A program made the translations under genes and the position numbers. Shown here one piece after another: positions 37,959 through 45,776 of a stretch of DNA of 64,000 nt; within the stretch, counting starts at the first letter, position 1; each line of letters starts with the position of its first letter. The stretch lies in assembly GCF_021044565.1 (NCBI RefSeq), contig NZ_CP087997.1, positions 3,286,001-3,350,000 on the forward strand, read 5' to 3'. Under the pieces are notes generated by a model that saw nothing but the letters and a program-made list of their open reading frames with translations, did not search any database and was not told where the DNA came from. The stretch is from Subtercola endophyticus (lineage in GTDB: Bacteria > Actinomycetota > Actinomycetes > Actinomycetales > Microbacteriaceae).

Positions 37959-39201
37959 GGGTTATAGGCAAGATCGTGTGGATGGGTTCGGGCGTGTCAT
38001 GATCGTCCTGCCCAGCCTGCGCGGGTCCAGAGGCCTTCTTCGGCGTTGAGTCCGGTGTCGTAGAGGGTTGGCGTATCGGGCTCCTCGGCTGATTCGGGGG
38101 TCGGGTGTGTGGGGTTCGCGGTGTGCTGGTTGGCGTGGCTGAGGGCGTCGTTGATGCTGAGTTCGTGCAGGGTCAGGTACCACTCGGCGGCGCGTTTCAT
38201 GTGGGGTTCGGTCATGCCGCGGTGGGCTCGGAGTCTGGCGCGGATTTGGGCGTTGATGCCGCCCTCGAGTGGGCTCGTGGTGCGCGGGTTGCCGTAGGTC
38301 ACGTAGGTGAAGAGGGTGCCGTCTTTTGTGACGCGTGCGAGGAGTTGCCATGCTTTCCGGAGTCGTTCGTGGGTGAACCAGAACTTCCCGTCCCGGATCA
38401 CGGTGCGTTCTTTGGTGAGGTGCCCGAAGGCCTGCCACCACTGATCCAGCTGTACCCGCCATTGAATGGCGTCATCGGTGGTGTGCACTTTAGAGAGTGC
38501 TTTGGAGAGGCCGAGCAGGGCGCGGCCGGCGTCGGTTCGGGGTTTGAAGGTCAGGTGCCGGCTGATGTTCATTTGGATGTGGAACAGGCAGCGTTGATGT
38601 TTCGTCTCTGGCCAACACTTCCTGATCGCTGATGGCAGGCCGGTGCCGCCGTCGGACACGATCACCGCAGGGGCGGGGATCTGCTGCAGGAGCGCTGTCC
38701 AGGCGGCGACGGATTCGCTTCCGCACCATTGCCAGCCGAGGACGTCGAGTTGGTCACTGACCGCGATGAGGAGGCACCAGGTGCCGACCCAGAGCCCATC
38801 GACGAGGATCGCGTGATGTGTTTTCGTCGATGGGCCGAGGGTGGGTTGGATATCCCAGCACCAGGCTGTCTCGTACCGGAACGACCGGCCCGTGCTGGTG
38901 TCGCCGAGCCGTGGTTGCGGCTCATTGCTGCTGAGCCATTCCAGGAACCGGCGCAGCTGCTCCCGCCTGGTCACGTCCGGTCGTTTGCGAACTGCAGACG
39001 AGCCGCAGTTCGGGCATCGCCAGCGCTGAGTGCCAGCCGCGGTGCGGCCGTTCTTCACCAGCACGGTTGCGCATATCACACAGGTCGTCGTGTTCGAGGG
39101 AAAAGCCACACCCAAGGGTGCCCGACCATAACAACCCCCGATTCAGCCCGGAACCACGCGGCTAAACACCAATCCCATCCACACGTTTCCGCCTATAACC
39201 C
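37959..39201. mobile_element. IS256-family (IS1249-type) insertion sequence, 1243 bp
   Basis: Terminal inverted repeats start GGGTTATAGGC on both sides and share CGTGTGGATGGG after a 5-bp variable stretch (left from 37959; right, complement, from 39201). One transposase gene fills the inside. Perfect ends and an exact 8-bp target duplication indicate a complete and probably recent copy, sitting between tRNA-Leu and hipB. Confidence 0.94.
37997..39115 (-). CDS. Transposase, IS256 family IS1249 subgroup
   Basis: 372 aa with a TTG start at 39115 (a GTG six bases later is also possible). The N-terminus has a zinc-ribbon (CVICATVLVKNG, then RWRCPNCGSSAVRKRPD), as in the IS1249 group. DDE residues: D in HHAILVDGLWVG, D in AVIVSDGGTGLPSAI and E in TTSPLEGGINAQIRARLR. 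CLFHIQMNISRHLT is a conserved family stretch. No frameshift was seen. Confidence 0.92.
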   Translation of the reverse strand: MGVAFPSNTTTCVICATVLVKNGRTAAGTQRWRCPNCGSSAVRKRPDVTRREQLRRFLEWLSSNEPQPRLGDTSTGRSFRYETAWCWDIQPTLGPSTKTHHAILVDGLWVGTWCLLIAVSDQLDVLGWQWCGSESVAAWTALLQQIPAPAVIVSDGGTGLPSAIRKCWPETKHQRCLFHIQMNISRHLTFKPRTDAGRALLGLSKALSKVHTTDDAIQWRVQLDQWWQAFGHLTKERTVIRDGKFWFTHERLRKAWQLLARVTKDGTLFTYVTYGNPRTTSPLEGGINAQIRARLRAHRGMTEPHMKRAAEWYLTLHELSINDALSHANQHTANPTHPTPESAEEPDTPTLYDTGLNAEEGLWTRAGWAGRS

Positions 39202-39216
39202 TCCGCCGCGCAGCCA

Positions 39217-39288
39217 GACTACGAAATTCACATCAAGAGCCATGACTACGATATCGTAGTCATGATGACAGATGAGGATTTTGTAGTC
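39217..39288. promoter_or_regulatory. Symmetric four-half-site operator upstream of hipB
   Basis: Half-sites GACTAC at 39217 and 39244 on one side and GTAGTC ending at 39261 and 39288 on the other are mirror-symmetric about 39252.5. The central pair forms a perfect 24-bp palindrome (39241-39264, with CGATATCG at its heart). The outer halves are extended to GACTACGAAA and TTTTGTAGTC. Successive half-sites are exactly 27 bp apart. The hipB ATG is 23 bp downstream, so this is very likely the HipB autoregulation site. Confidence 0.8.
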
Positions 39289-39311
39289 AGCAAACGCCGA
39301 GGAGGACTGGA

Positions 39312-39551
39312 ATGCTCAGGGGCACGATCAACAGCCCAGACGAGTTGGGCCGAATGCTGCAGCAAGGGCGTCTGCTGAAGGGACTCACTCAGCGCGAGCT
39401 GGCGCAGGAGCTGCATGTCACCCAGCGGTACATCCACGAGATGGAATCGGGAAAGCCGACGTTGTACGCCGATCGGCTGTTCGACTTCATCAGGGCGACG
39501 GGTCTCACCTTGGCTGTCGAGATAGACGAAGGCGAAGATGCGGATGGCTGA
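39312..39551 (+). CDS. hipB: HipB-like antitoxin (XRE helix-turn-helix)
   Basis: 79-aa DNA-binding protein with a Cro/C1 helix-turn-helix at about residues 24-62 (GLTQRELAQELHVTQRYIHE, then MESGKPTLYADRLFD). It ends LTLAVEIDEGEDADG, a beta strand like that of HipB. GGAGGACTGGA precedes the ATG. HipB binds and restrains HipA and represses the operon; the symmetric palindrome just upstream supports this. It overlaps hipA by 8-14 bp. Confidence 0.9.
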   Translation: MLRGTINSPDELGRMLQQGRLLKGLTQRELAQELHVTQRYIHEMESGKPTLYADRLFDFIRATGLTLAVEIDEGEDADG

Positions 39552-40785
39552 CCTTGTCGTCGAGTTTTATGGTGTCGAAGTCGGGCATCTTGTGGGGAGG
39601 GACTCGCGCACATTCGACTTCGAATTCAGTCGCGCGGCGTTCGATCACTTCGAGTTGGGGAGCAGCATCCTTTCGGAAGCGGTGCCGCTCGCGCGCATTC
39701 AGAACAGGGCGCGAGCGGGTCGGCGAAGAAATTTCTTTGCCGAGCTCCTGCCCGAAGGCGAACTGCTCGAATACATGGCGGCTGAGGCCGGTGTGTTCTC
39801 GTTCGATGTGATCTCGTTGCTGGCGCAATTCGGGCGGGATGTCGCCGGGGCGCTCGAGATTTACGACCCGGAGAGGCCCGGAGAGCCGCGGACACCGATG
39901 GCGGTGCCTTTGACCGCAGACGGGGTAGGAGCGCTGTTGAACGATGTGCGACGAAGTCCGTTGGGCAATCGTAAGTTCTACGGCAAGTCATCGCTCGGCG
40001 GAGTTCAGCAGAAAATCGTTCTCGCGTTGATCGACGGTGTATGGAATCAGGTCATAGACGGGCATCCATCGACCCACATTCTGAAAACTGCACCAATAGA
40101 TCAGCCCACGGTTATTTTCGACGAGGAATACGCCTCGCGAATCTGCCGCGAAGTAGGCATCTCGTCATTCACGGCGGAGATTATCGACTTTGCTGGTACA
40201 TCGGCGCTGGTTATCGAACGGTACGATCGTTCGTCAGCCAGCCCGACCGGTCGCATTCATCAAGAAGACATGAATCAGGCGCTGGGCGCGAGCCGCAACG
40301 AGAAATACCAAGAGCTCGGCGGCAAGGTCAGTCTTGCGAGAATCGCCTCCGTCTTCGCAAAACGAAGAGACGCCGAGTCGCTTCGACGCTTGCACGCGCT
40401 CAATGTCGTTTCGCTCGCCGTCGGCAATCTCGATCTCCACGCGAAGAACGTCTCGATGGTGCATCCGTTCGGAGCTCCGGCCTCACTTGCGCCTGCGTAC
40501 GACGTCGTGCCGCTCGCGCATCATGACAATGACGGGCGAGTGGCGCTCGCGGTGAATGGCAAGTACCGGCATTCCGAGATCACCCTTCTCGATGCCGCAG
40601 CAGAAGCGACGGCGTGGGGGCTCGCTGATGCCGAGAGCATCGCGCGGGACGTTGTGCGCCGAGTGCTCGAGGTCACCGAAGTCGAGGTTCCTGACGATCG
40701 AAGCCACCCGGGGCTGATCTCAGACATCAGGCGATTCTGCTCAAACCTGCTGGATAGGCGGGGTGCGGGCAGTCGCCGAGACTGA
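39544..40785 (+). CDS. hipA: HipA-like serine/threonine kinase toxin
   Basis: 413 aa from MADLVVEFYGVEVG (ATG 39544; ATG 39538 also possible). The HipA_C kinase signature is complete: the P-loop-like KSSLGGVQQKIVL, the hinge STHILK, the catalytic loop GNLDLHAKN and the metal-binding PAYDVVPLAH. In E. coli HipA phosphorylates glutamyl-tRNA synthetase and causes growth arrest; the target here is unknown. All catalytic residues look intact, so an active toxin is expected. Confidence 0.92.
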   Translation: MADLVVEFYGVEVGHLVGRDSRTFDFEFSRAAFDHFELGSSILSEAVPLARIQNRARAGRRRNFFAELLPEGELLEYMAAEAGVFSFDVISLLAQFGRDVAGALEIYDPERPGEPRTPMAVPLTADGVGALLNDVRRSPLGNRKFYGKSSLGGVQQKIVLALIDGVWNQVIDGHPSTHILKTAPIDQPTVIFDEEYASRICREVGISSFTAEIIDFAGTSALVIERYDRSSASPTGRIHQEDMNQALGASRNEKYQELGGKVSLARIASVFAKRRDAESLRRLHALNVVSLAVGNLDLHAKNVSMVHPFGAPASLAPAYDVVPLAHHDNDGRVALAVNGKYRHSEITLLDAAAEATAWGLADAESIARDVVRRVLEVTEVEVPDDRSHPGLISDIRRFCSNLLDRRGAGSRRD

Positions 40786-40839
40786 ACGGGACAAACGCTG
40801 CAAGACGCGGGTGTCAGCGGTGGACACGATAGTAGAAAG

Positions 40840-41574
40840 ATGAAGCAAACTCGACATACTCCGAAATCATCGCAGAACGAACCTCTGCGGGTGAGCGTCG
40901 TCGTCTCGGCGCGGGAACGGCGAGACAGGGCCGCTCAGCTCGCTCTCTCGCTACTGGGCCTCGTGATTGCAATCTGCGCGCTTTATCTGTCGTTCGCTTC
41001 GAATTCGACCGCAGAGGCCTCGCTTCAGAAGTCTGATCAGTCGCTTGCCGTCGCGTTAGATTCCGCCCAGCGATATCAGCTCAGCGAGTCGTTCAGCGGC
41101 TGCTTTTTCGGTATGTCATTCAGCACTCAGATGGGGCCGATCGCGCCGGGAGAGATTCGACCTTCCACTAATGGTGCCGACCGGTGGGTTGTGCTGACGA
41201 ACACGGGGCGACTCCCGGTCTCTATTCTGGGGATCACTGCTCAGATGACTGTTTCCGGTCAAACCGTCGAGGTCGGGTACTCCTTCTTGCCATTGTCGAC
41301 GGCCGGTTCACTTGAACCCCAGACCGGGCCGATCTACCTTGAGCCGAGCCAAGCGGTCGCGTTGCATACGGCGCTGGAGGTGCCGGGTAACAGCAATGCG
41401 GTGAAACGCTATGCGTACCTCCTCGCCGACGCGACCAGCGACCCGATCGAGCCGAAGATGACTGCCGGAGCCGGTGAAGTGCCTGCCGCTTTGGCGGGCG
41501 ATTTCGCCAGACTGGGTGCCAGCAACTTCGACGCCTGCAGGCTGACTGACGCTCGCCCGAAGCCAGACAACTAG
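40840..41574 (+). CDS. Hypothetical membrane-anchored protein downstream of hipA
   Basis: 244 aa. A basic cytosolic start (residues 1-33), one hydrophobic helix (about 34-52, ALSLLGLVIAICALYLSFAS), then an extracytosolic beta-rich region (SGQTVEVGYSFLPLSTAGSL and similar). No family was recognised. It is 54 bp after hipA in the same direction. Whether it belongs to the hipBA transcript is not clear; there is no obvious terminator between them. Confidence 0.6.
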   Translation: MKQTRHTPKSSQNEPLRVSVVVSARERRDRAAQLALSLLGLVIAICALYLSFASNSTAEASLQKSDQSLAVALDSAQRYQLSESFSGCFFGMSFSTQMGPIAPGEIRPSTNGADRWVVLTNTGRLPVSILGITAQMTVSGQTVEVGYSFLPLSTAGSLEPQTGPIYLEPSQAVALHTALEVPGNSNAVKRYAYLLADATSDPIEPKMTAGAGEVPAALAGDFARLGASNFDACRLTDARPKPDN

Positions 41575-41585
41575 GCGATGTGACG

Positions 41586-41810
41586 TCAGGTGCGCAGGGT
41601 GAAGTAGTAGAGGAAGGCACCGAACGCGGCGAACATGCCGCCGAAGGCCGCGATGGCTCCGCCGAGCAGGGCCGTGAAGATGGAGCCGGTGGCGAAGACC
41701 AGGCCGAGGGTGAGCACGAGGAGTCCGAACGCCATGATGAGAAAGCCCCACGAGAGCAGGGTGGCGTACGCGGGGCGGCGCGGGGTGAGAACGGATTCTT
41801 CGTCGGTCAT
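41586..41810 (-). CDS. Small two-helix membrane protein
   Basis: 74 aa from MTDEESVLTPRRPAYATLLS (ATG 41810). Two hydrophobic helices (about 19-42 and 48-70) separated by a short glycine-rich turn (LLGGAIAAFGG). It resembles short actinobacterial membrane proteins of unknown function. It ends 11 bp from the convergent end of the 40840-41574 gene. Confidence 0.65.
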   Translation of the reverse strand: MTDEESVLTPRRPAYATLLSWGFLIMAFGLLVLTLGLVFATGSIFTALLGGAIAAFGGMFAAFGAFLYYFTLRT

Positions 41811-41984
41811 GACGCCGAGCTTACCGGCGGGCATCCGTTGGGCGGTACGGGAGGTCGCGCGGCAACGGCGGGTGGATGCTCGGTGGCCGATTACCGAGCG
41901 CAATACATTTGACATACCTGAGGTGTAAAAGCAATGGGTATGTGCACTCTGGCAGGCGAACATTGCGGCAAGTAGTCATGAGGT

Positions 41985-42287
41985 ATGGCTGATCCGCATT
42001 CCGAGGCGTCGCGCATCGTTGGCGAACGCATCCGTGCCACCCGCCAGAAGCTCGGGCTGAGCCAAGAAGATGTCGCCGAGCTGTCGGAGATGCATGTCAC
42101 GAACGTGGGCAAGATCGAGCGGGGCCAGTCGAATCCGAGCCTGTCGACGCTGGTGGCGCTCGCCGCGGCGTTGAATGCCGACCCCGGAGTGTGGGTCGCG
42201 GGGCTGACGGGGGCGATGATCCCCGGGCGCACACATCAACTCAGCGCGGCAGAGCTCATTCGCGAACGCAGGTTGCGCGGGGCCTGA
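41985..42287 (+). CDS. XRE-family transcriptional regulator
   Basis: 100 aa. Helix-turn-helix at about residues 17-70: IRATRQKLGLSQEDVAELSE, then the recognition helix and IERGQSNPSLSTLVALAAAL. The C-terminus (HQLSAAELIRERRLRG) is short, with no ligand or toxin domain. The promoter region contains TTGACA (41909-41914) and a short near-palindrome TACCTGAGGTGTA that could be its operator. Its targets are unknown. Confidence 0.85.
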   Translation: MADPHSEASRIVGERIRATRQKLGLSQEDVAELSEMHVTNVGKIERGQSNPSLSTLVALAAALNADPGVWVAGLTGAMIPGRTHQLSAAELIRERRLRGA

Positions 42288-42394
42288 GCCGGGCGACCGG
42301 ATGCTCGGCGAGCGTTCGGGGCGGGCATCCGGTCTCGCCTGGTGCACCGCGCCGGACGCCGGTAGGCATCACCGTCAATCGCCCTCGCCCTCGC

Positions 42395-42444
42395 GTTTGC
42401 GCAGAAGCACCTCTGCAGCAGGTTTTGGGTGCTTCTGCGCAAAC
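42395..42444. terminator. Long 17-bp inverted repeat in the convergent XRE/HAD gap
   Basis: GTTTGCGCAGAAGCACC (42395-42411) and its exact complement (42428-42444) enclose a 16-nt loop. No T-tract follows, so it is either a terminator of an unusual kind or another structured element. Confidence 0.55.
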
Positions 42445-42482
42445 TCGATCGAGGTGAGCGCCCACCATTCGTGCGGCTGGGG

Positions 42483-42550
42483 AGCACGGCGGCGGGAGCC
42501 GCGGCAGAACTAGAGCAGCACGGCGGCGGGAGCCGCGAAAGAGCTAGAGG
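42483..42550. repeat. 34-bp tandem duplication at the 3' end of the HAD gene
   Basis: Two adjacent 34-bp copies (42483-42516 and 42517-42550) that start AGCACGGCGGCGGGAGCCGC and differ at 4 positions. The second copy contains the HAD stop codon, so the duplication extends the 3' untranslated region. Confidence 0.75.
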
Positions 42551-43302
42551 AGCAGGGCGCGGAGCTGGTCGACCGAGTGCACGATGGCGATGGCGCCGGC
42601 GGCCTCGGCGGGAGATCCGTAGCCCCACTCCACCATGATGGGCGGGATGCCGTGTTCGGCGGCGCCCTCCATGTCGTGCATGCGGTCGCCGACGAGCACC
42701 AGATTCGAGAGGTCGACGTGGGCCGCGCGCAGGCGGGTGAGGGCTTCGTCGATGACGTCGGCCTTGGCGCTGCGGGTCTCGTCTTCGCTGGCTCCGGTGA
42801 TGACGGCGAAGCACTGGGCGAGGTCGAGGTGGTCGAGAATGCGATTGGCCTGCACCTCTGACTTCGAGGTGGTGATGGCGAGCGGGATGCCCGCGGCGTG
42901 CAGCTGGCGCACGAGCCCGACCATGCCGGGGAAGGTGACCGCGTCGTCTTGCGGCCCCTCGCTCGCGGCGAGCCCGCGGTAGACGAGCAGGGCTTTCTGG
43001 GCCTCGGATTCGTCCATGCCGGCGACGAGCTCGAAGCCTTCGAGAATGGGCGGACCGACGAAGTGCACGAGGTCGGCAGGCGCGGGTACCGGGTAGCCCA
43101 TGGCGAGCAGAGTGCGAGACAGGCGGCCGATGATGCCGGGGGCGGAGTCGGTGATGGTTCCGTCGAGGTCGAAGAGGATGCACGACCACGGCTTGTGCGG
43201 GCCGGCGGGCGCGGGTGCGGGCGCGGGTGCGCCGGCTGCGGGCTGCGCGCCGGCTGCGGCCGCGCTCTCGGGTGCGACGTGGGTCTCGGGTGAGCTAGTC
43301 AT
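42544..43302 (-). CDS. HAD-family hydrolase, phosphoglycolate phosphatase-like
   Basis: 252 aa. The HAD core starts at about residue 40: motif I is FDLDGTITDSAPG (D45, D47), motif II is the threonine in AITTSKSEVQ, motif III includes K in SAKADVIDEAL, and motif IV is LVLVGDRMHDMEGAAEHGI. A cap domain lies between motifs I and II. The first 38 residues are Ala/Pro-rich (with PAPAPAPA) and are not part of the enzyme. Possible substrates are phosphoglycolate and other small sugar phosphates. Confidence 0.85.
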   Translation of the reverse strand: MTSSPETHVAPESAAAAGAQPAAGAPAPAPAPAGPHKPWSCILFDLDGTITDSAPGIIGRLSRTLLAMGYPVPAPADLVHFVGPPILEGFELVAGMDESEAQKALLVYRGLAASEGPQDDAVTFPGMVGLVRQLHAAGIPLAITTSKSEVQANRILDHLDLAQCFAVITGASEDETRSAKADVIDEALTRLRAAHVDLSNLVLVGDRMHDMEGAAEHGIPPIMVEWGYGSPAEAAGAIAIVHSVDQLRALLL

Positions 43303-43392
43303 TTGGCGCAATTCTAGAGGGCGGGTGTTACGAGTTCGTTCACGTGGCAAGGGGTGAGATTCGCGGGGCGGCCGCGTGTAGTGTGCACTCTT

Positions 43393-44778
43393 ATGCAAAT
43401 GGGCTCCGCGGGCGGCGACAGCGACGCTCCTGACCGCGCTGACCTGCGCGCGGGTGGCGGCGCTGACGCGCGCTCGGGTGGCGGCGATGGTGCGCGCGCG
43501 GGCGGGGGCGACGGTGTGCGTGCGAGCGGCGGCGGTGGCGCGCGCGCGGGCGACGGCAGCGGTGTGCTCGCGGCCGGCAGCGGCAGTGGCGGCCGCACGC
43601 GCCGCGTGACGCCCGGCCGGGTGTTCGTTGGGGCGCTCGTACTTGTTGCTGCGGTCGTGGTGGTCACGGGCATCCTGCCGCCCGCCTCGTCGGTCGCGCT
43701 CGCCGAGCGGGTGGGGCCGGTGCTCGGATTCGTCGTGGCGATCACGGTGGTCACCGAGTTGGCGGCCGATGCCGGGCTGTTCTCGGTGGTCTCCGACCGG
43801 CTTGCCGCGTGGGGTCGCGGTCGGGTGTGGATGCTCTGGGTCTTTGTGCTCGTTCTGGCAACCGTGAGCACGCTGTTCTTGTCGCTCGACACCACCGCGG
43901 TGCTGGTGACGCCCGTGGTGGTGCTGCTCGCTCTCAATGCGGGCATTTCGCCGATTCCGTTCGCCGTGGCGACGGTGTGGCTGGCGAATACGGCATCGCT
44001 GCTGTTGCCGATCTCGAACCTGACGAATCTGCTCGCGGCCGAGCAGATGTCGGGGGGATCGCCGGCCGGGTTCGTCGCGGTCGTATGGGCGCCGGCGCTG
44101 GTGGGAATCGTGGTGCCGGTGGTGTTGCTCTCGCTGTTGTTCCGCAGGCGGCTGCGCGGCGCGTTCACCGTACCGGCCGCGACGGCGGTGCGTGACCGGC
44201 GGCTGCTGGTGGTCGCGGGCGTTGTCGTGCTGGTGCTGTTGCCGCTGCTCGTGTCGGGTCTGCCGGTGTGGATTCCCGCCACGGCCGGCGCCGTGGTGCT
44301 GGTTCTGGCGTTCGTGCTGCGGCGGCGGTTCGAGCCGCTGACGTGGCGGCTGGTTCCGTGGTCGCCGGTGGCGATCGCGGCGGGGCTGTTCGTGATCGTC
44401 GAGGCGGCGCAGGTACACGGACTGTCGACGCTCGTCGGCAGCGTCGCGGGTTCCGGCTCCTCTTTCTTTGCGCTGCTGCAGCTCTCGGGCCTCGGGATGC
44501 TCGCGGCCAACGGCATCAACAACCTGCCGGCGTACCTCGTGCTCGAGCCGGCTGCCGCGGGTTCGTCGGTTCGGCTCGCCGCGCTGCTGATCGGGGTCAA
44601 TCTGGGGCCGCTGATCACGCCGTGGGCGTCGCTGGCGACCCTGCTCTGGCATCAGCGCGTGACGTCGCTCGGGGTCACGGTGTCGTGGCCGCGCTTCATG
44701 CTCTTCGGTGCGCTCGCCGTGGTCGTGACGGTGCCCCTCGCGGTTCTGGCGCTGTGGCTGGCCTCGGGCACTCCGTAG
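43393..44778 (+). CDS. SLC13/ArsB-type membrane permease with octapeptide-repeat N-terminus
   Basis: 461 aa from ATG 43393 (ATG 43399 is an alternative). After a Gly/Ala/Arg-rich N-terminus of about 70 residues there are about ten membrane helices. Conserved-looking pieces are SLDTTAVLVTPVVV, ANTASLLLPISNLTNLL and the mirror motif LGMLAANGINNLPAYLVL. The paired N-rich hairpins fit the ion transporter superfamily (ArsB, NhaD, SLC13). The substrate (arsenite, Na+/H+ or a dicarboxylate) is unknown; no arsR is nearby. Confidence 0.8.
   Translation: MQMGSAGGDSDAPDRADLRAGGGADARSGGGDGARAGGGDGVRASGGGGARAGDGSGVLAAGSGSGGRTRRVTPGRVFVGALVLVAAVVVVTGILPPASSVALAERVGPVLGFVVAITVVTELAADAGLFSVVSDRLAAWGRGRVWMLWVFVLVLATVSTLFLSLDTTAVLVTPVVVLLALNAGISPIPFAVATVWLANTASLLLPISNLTNLLAAEQMSGGSPAGFVAVVWAPALVGIVVPVVLLSLLFRRRLRGAFTVPAATAVRDRRLLVVAGVVVLVLLPLLVSGLPVWIPATAGAVVLVLAFVLRRRFEPLTWRLVPWSPVAIAAGLFVIVEAAQVHGLSTLVGSVAGSGSSFFALLQLSGLGMLAANGINNLPAYLVLEPAAAGSSVRLAALLIGVNLGPLITPWASLATLLWHQRVTSLGVTVSWPRFMLFGALAVVVTVPLAVLALWLASGTP
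43447..43590 (+). repeat. 24-bp minisatellite (6 units) encoding octapeptide repeats
   Basis: Six in-frame units, RAGGGADA, RSGGGDGA, RAGGGDGV, RASGGGGA, RAGDGSGV and LAAGSGSG, in the N-terminus of the permease. The unit length is constant at 24 bp. Confidence 0.8.
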
Positions 44779-45015
44779 CTGCCGGCGGCGGCGAGTTAGA
44801 CGAGGTCAGCTGACGGCGGCGACCGGACTTTTGCGCAAAACGGTATCGATTGAACGCGGCGACCGCGCTCGTCGCGTTCAATGAGGGTAGCGGCCAAGGG
44901 GTGGGATCGATCATCTAGTCGCAATGCTGCGCCGTCCCCACCGGGCCCCTCCACCCGCCGCAAGCGGCGCGCGGAGCCTCCGGCCGGCGTGGGCCCAGAG
45001 GCGGCGGCGCACCAA
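44779..45015. other. Intergenic region 3' of nucS with covarying hairpin (copy 1)
   Basis: 237 bp between convergent genes. It holds a perfect 12-bp palindrome TTTTGCGCAAAA (44829-44840), the 34-nt hairpin described separately (44849-44882), and directly after the nucS stop the block CAGAGGCGGCGGCGCAC (44996-45012 on the plus strand), which recurs after the MFS gene. No gene is supported here. Confidence 0.7.
44849..44882. repeat. Covarying hairpin element, copy 1 (3' of nucS)
   Basis: A 14-bp stem with loop CCGCGC. The inner part GCGGCGACCGCGCTCGTCGC is identical to copy 2 (45743-45776). The outer seven pairs start ATTGAAC here and GCAGAAT in copy 2, with both arms changed in parallel so that pairing is kept. 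Confidence 0.85.
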
Positions 45016-45711
45016 TCAGAACAGCATCGAATCCGAATTGTCTAGGCCGCGCATCGCGTCGTAGTCGAGCAGGAGGGTGCGGATGCCGCGGTCGTGCGCT
45101 AGCGTGCGGGCCTGCGGCTTGATCTCCTGGGCGGCGAAGATGCCGGTCACGGGGGCGAGGTGCGGGTCGCGGTTCATCAGCTCGAGGTAGCGGGTGAGCT
45201 GTTCGACCCCGTCGATGTCGCCGCGGCGCTTGAGTTCGACGGCGACGGCGGCGCCGCTGGCGTCGCGGGCGAGGATGTCGACTGGGCCGATGGCGGTCAT
45301 GTACTCGCGGCGCACGAGGGTATGGCCTTCGCCGAGCAACTCGATTTGCTCGGCGAGCAGCTTCTGCAGGTGGGCCTCGACGCCGTCCTTCACGAGCCCC
45401 GGGTCGACCCCGAGATCGTGCGACGTGTCGGTGTATACCTCGTGAATCGACACCACGAGAAGATCAGCCGTTTTCGCGTGGGTGACCTTCCAGAGTTGGG
45501 TGATGCCGGCATCCCGTTGTTCCTCGTCGGGTTCGATCACCTGCAGGGTGCACGGCGGACTCATCCAGTTGAGCGGTTTATAGGAGCCGCCGTCGGAGTG
45601 CACCAAGATGCTGCCGTCGTTCTTCAGCATGAGCAGCCGGGTGGCGAGCGGCAGGTGCGCGCTCAGCCTCCCCGCGTAATCCACGGCACATTTCGCTATA
45701 ACAAGTCGCAC
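45016..45711 (-). CDS. nucS: Mismatch-specific endonuclease NucS/EndoMS
   Basis: 231-aa nuclease that cleaves both strands at mismatches and is the core of non-canonical mismatch repair in Actinobacteria without MutS/MutL. The N-terminal DNA-binding domain (about 1-110) begins [20 protein letters not shown]. The catalytic domain has the PD-(D/E)xK elements: D in GPVDILARD and ExK in [21 protein letters not shown] and [14 protein letters not shown] are conserved. The C-terminus ends DNSDSMLF, a likely sliding-clamp-binding peptide that would contact DnaN. Confidence 0.95.
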   Translation of the reverse strand: MRLVIAKCAVDYAGRLSAHLPLATRLLMLKNDGSILVHSDGGSYKPLNWMSPPCTLQVIEPDEEQRDAGITQLWKVTHAKTADLLVVSIHEVYTDTSHDLGVDPGLVKDGVEAHLQKLLAEQIELLGEGHTLVRREYMTAIGPVDILARDASGAAVAVELKRRGDIDGVEQLTRYLELMNRDPHLAPVTGIFAAQEIKPQARTLAHDRGIRTLLLDYDAMRGLDNSDSMLF

Positions 45712-45742
45712 CCACCGAGTTTATGCACACCAAGCGAGGTCG

Positions 45743-45776
45743 GCAGAATGCGGCGACCGCGCTCGTCGCATTCTGC
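45743..45776. repeat. Covarying hairpin element, copy 2 (between nucS and MFS gene)
   Basis: A 14-bp stem with loop CCGCGC and the same 20-nt core as copy 1. It lies 50 bp from the repeated block CAGAGGCGGCGGCGCAC (45827-45843), which directly follows the MFS stop, the same layout as after nucS. That block itself forms a 9-bp stem (GTGCGCCGC with GCGGCGCAC on the minus strand). Confidence 0.85.

Larger units (their letters stand above)
37951..39209. repeat. 8-bp target-site duplication of the IS1249-type element
   Basis: TCCGCCGC at 37951-37958 and at 39202-39209, directly flanking the inverted repeats. Perfect 8-bp duplications are typical of IS256-family transposition. Confidence 0.93.

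Noticed and set aside
37804..39209. tRNA-Leu as attachment site of a genomic island
   Set aside because: No repeat of the tRNA 3' end and no integrase gene were found downstream. The neighbouring mobile DNA is a simple IS with its own target duplication.
42544..44652. A 702-codon open frame on the minus strand joined to the HAD gene
   Set aside because: Only the last 252 codons (from 43302) encode a HAD enzyme. The rest is antisense to the permease gene and is rich in His/Arg/Gln, as expected of a shadow frame.
44829..44840. TTTTGCGCAAAA palindrome as an SOS or other regulator box
   Set aside because: It does not match the actinobacterial LexA box and lies in a convergent gap with no promoter to control.
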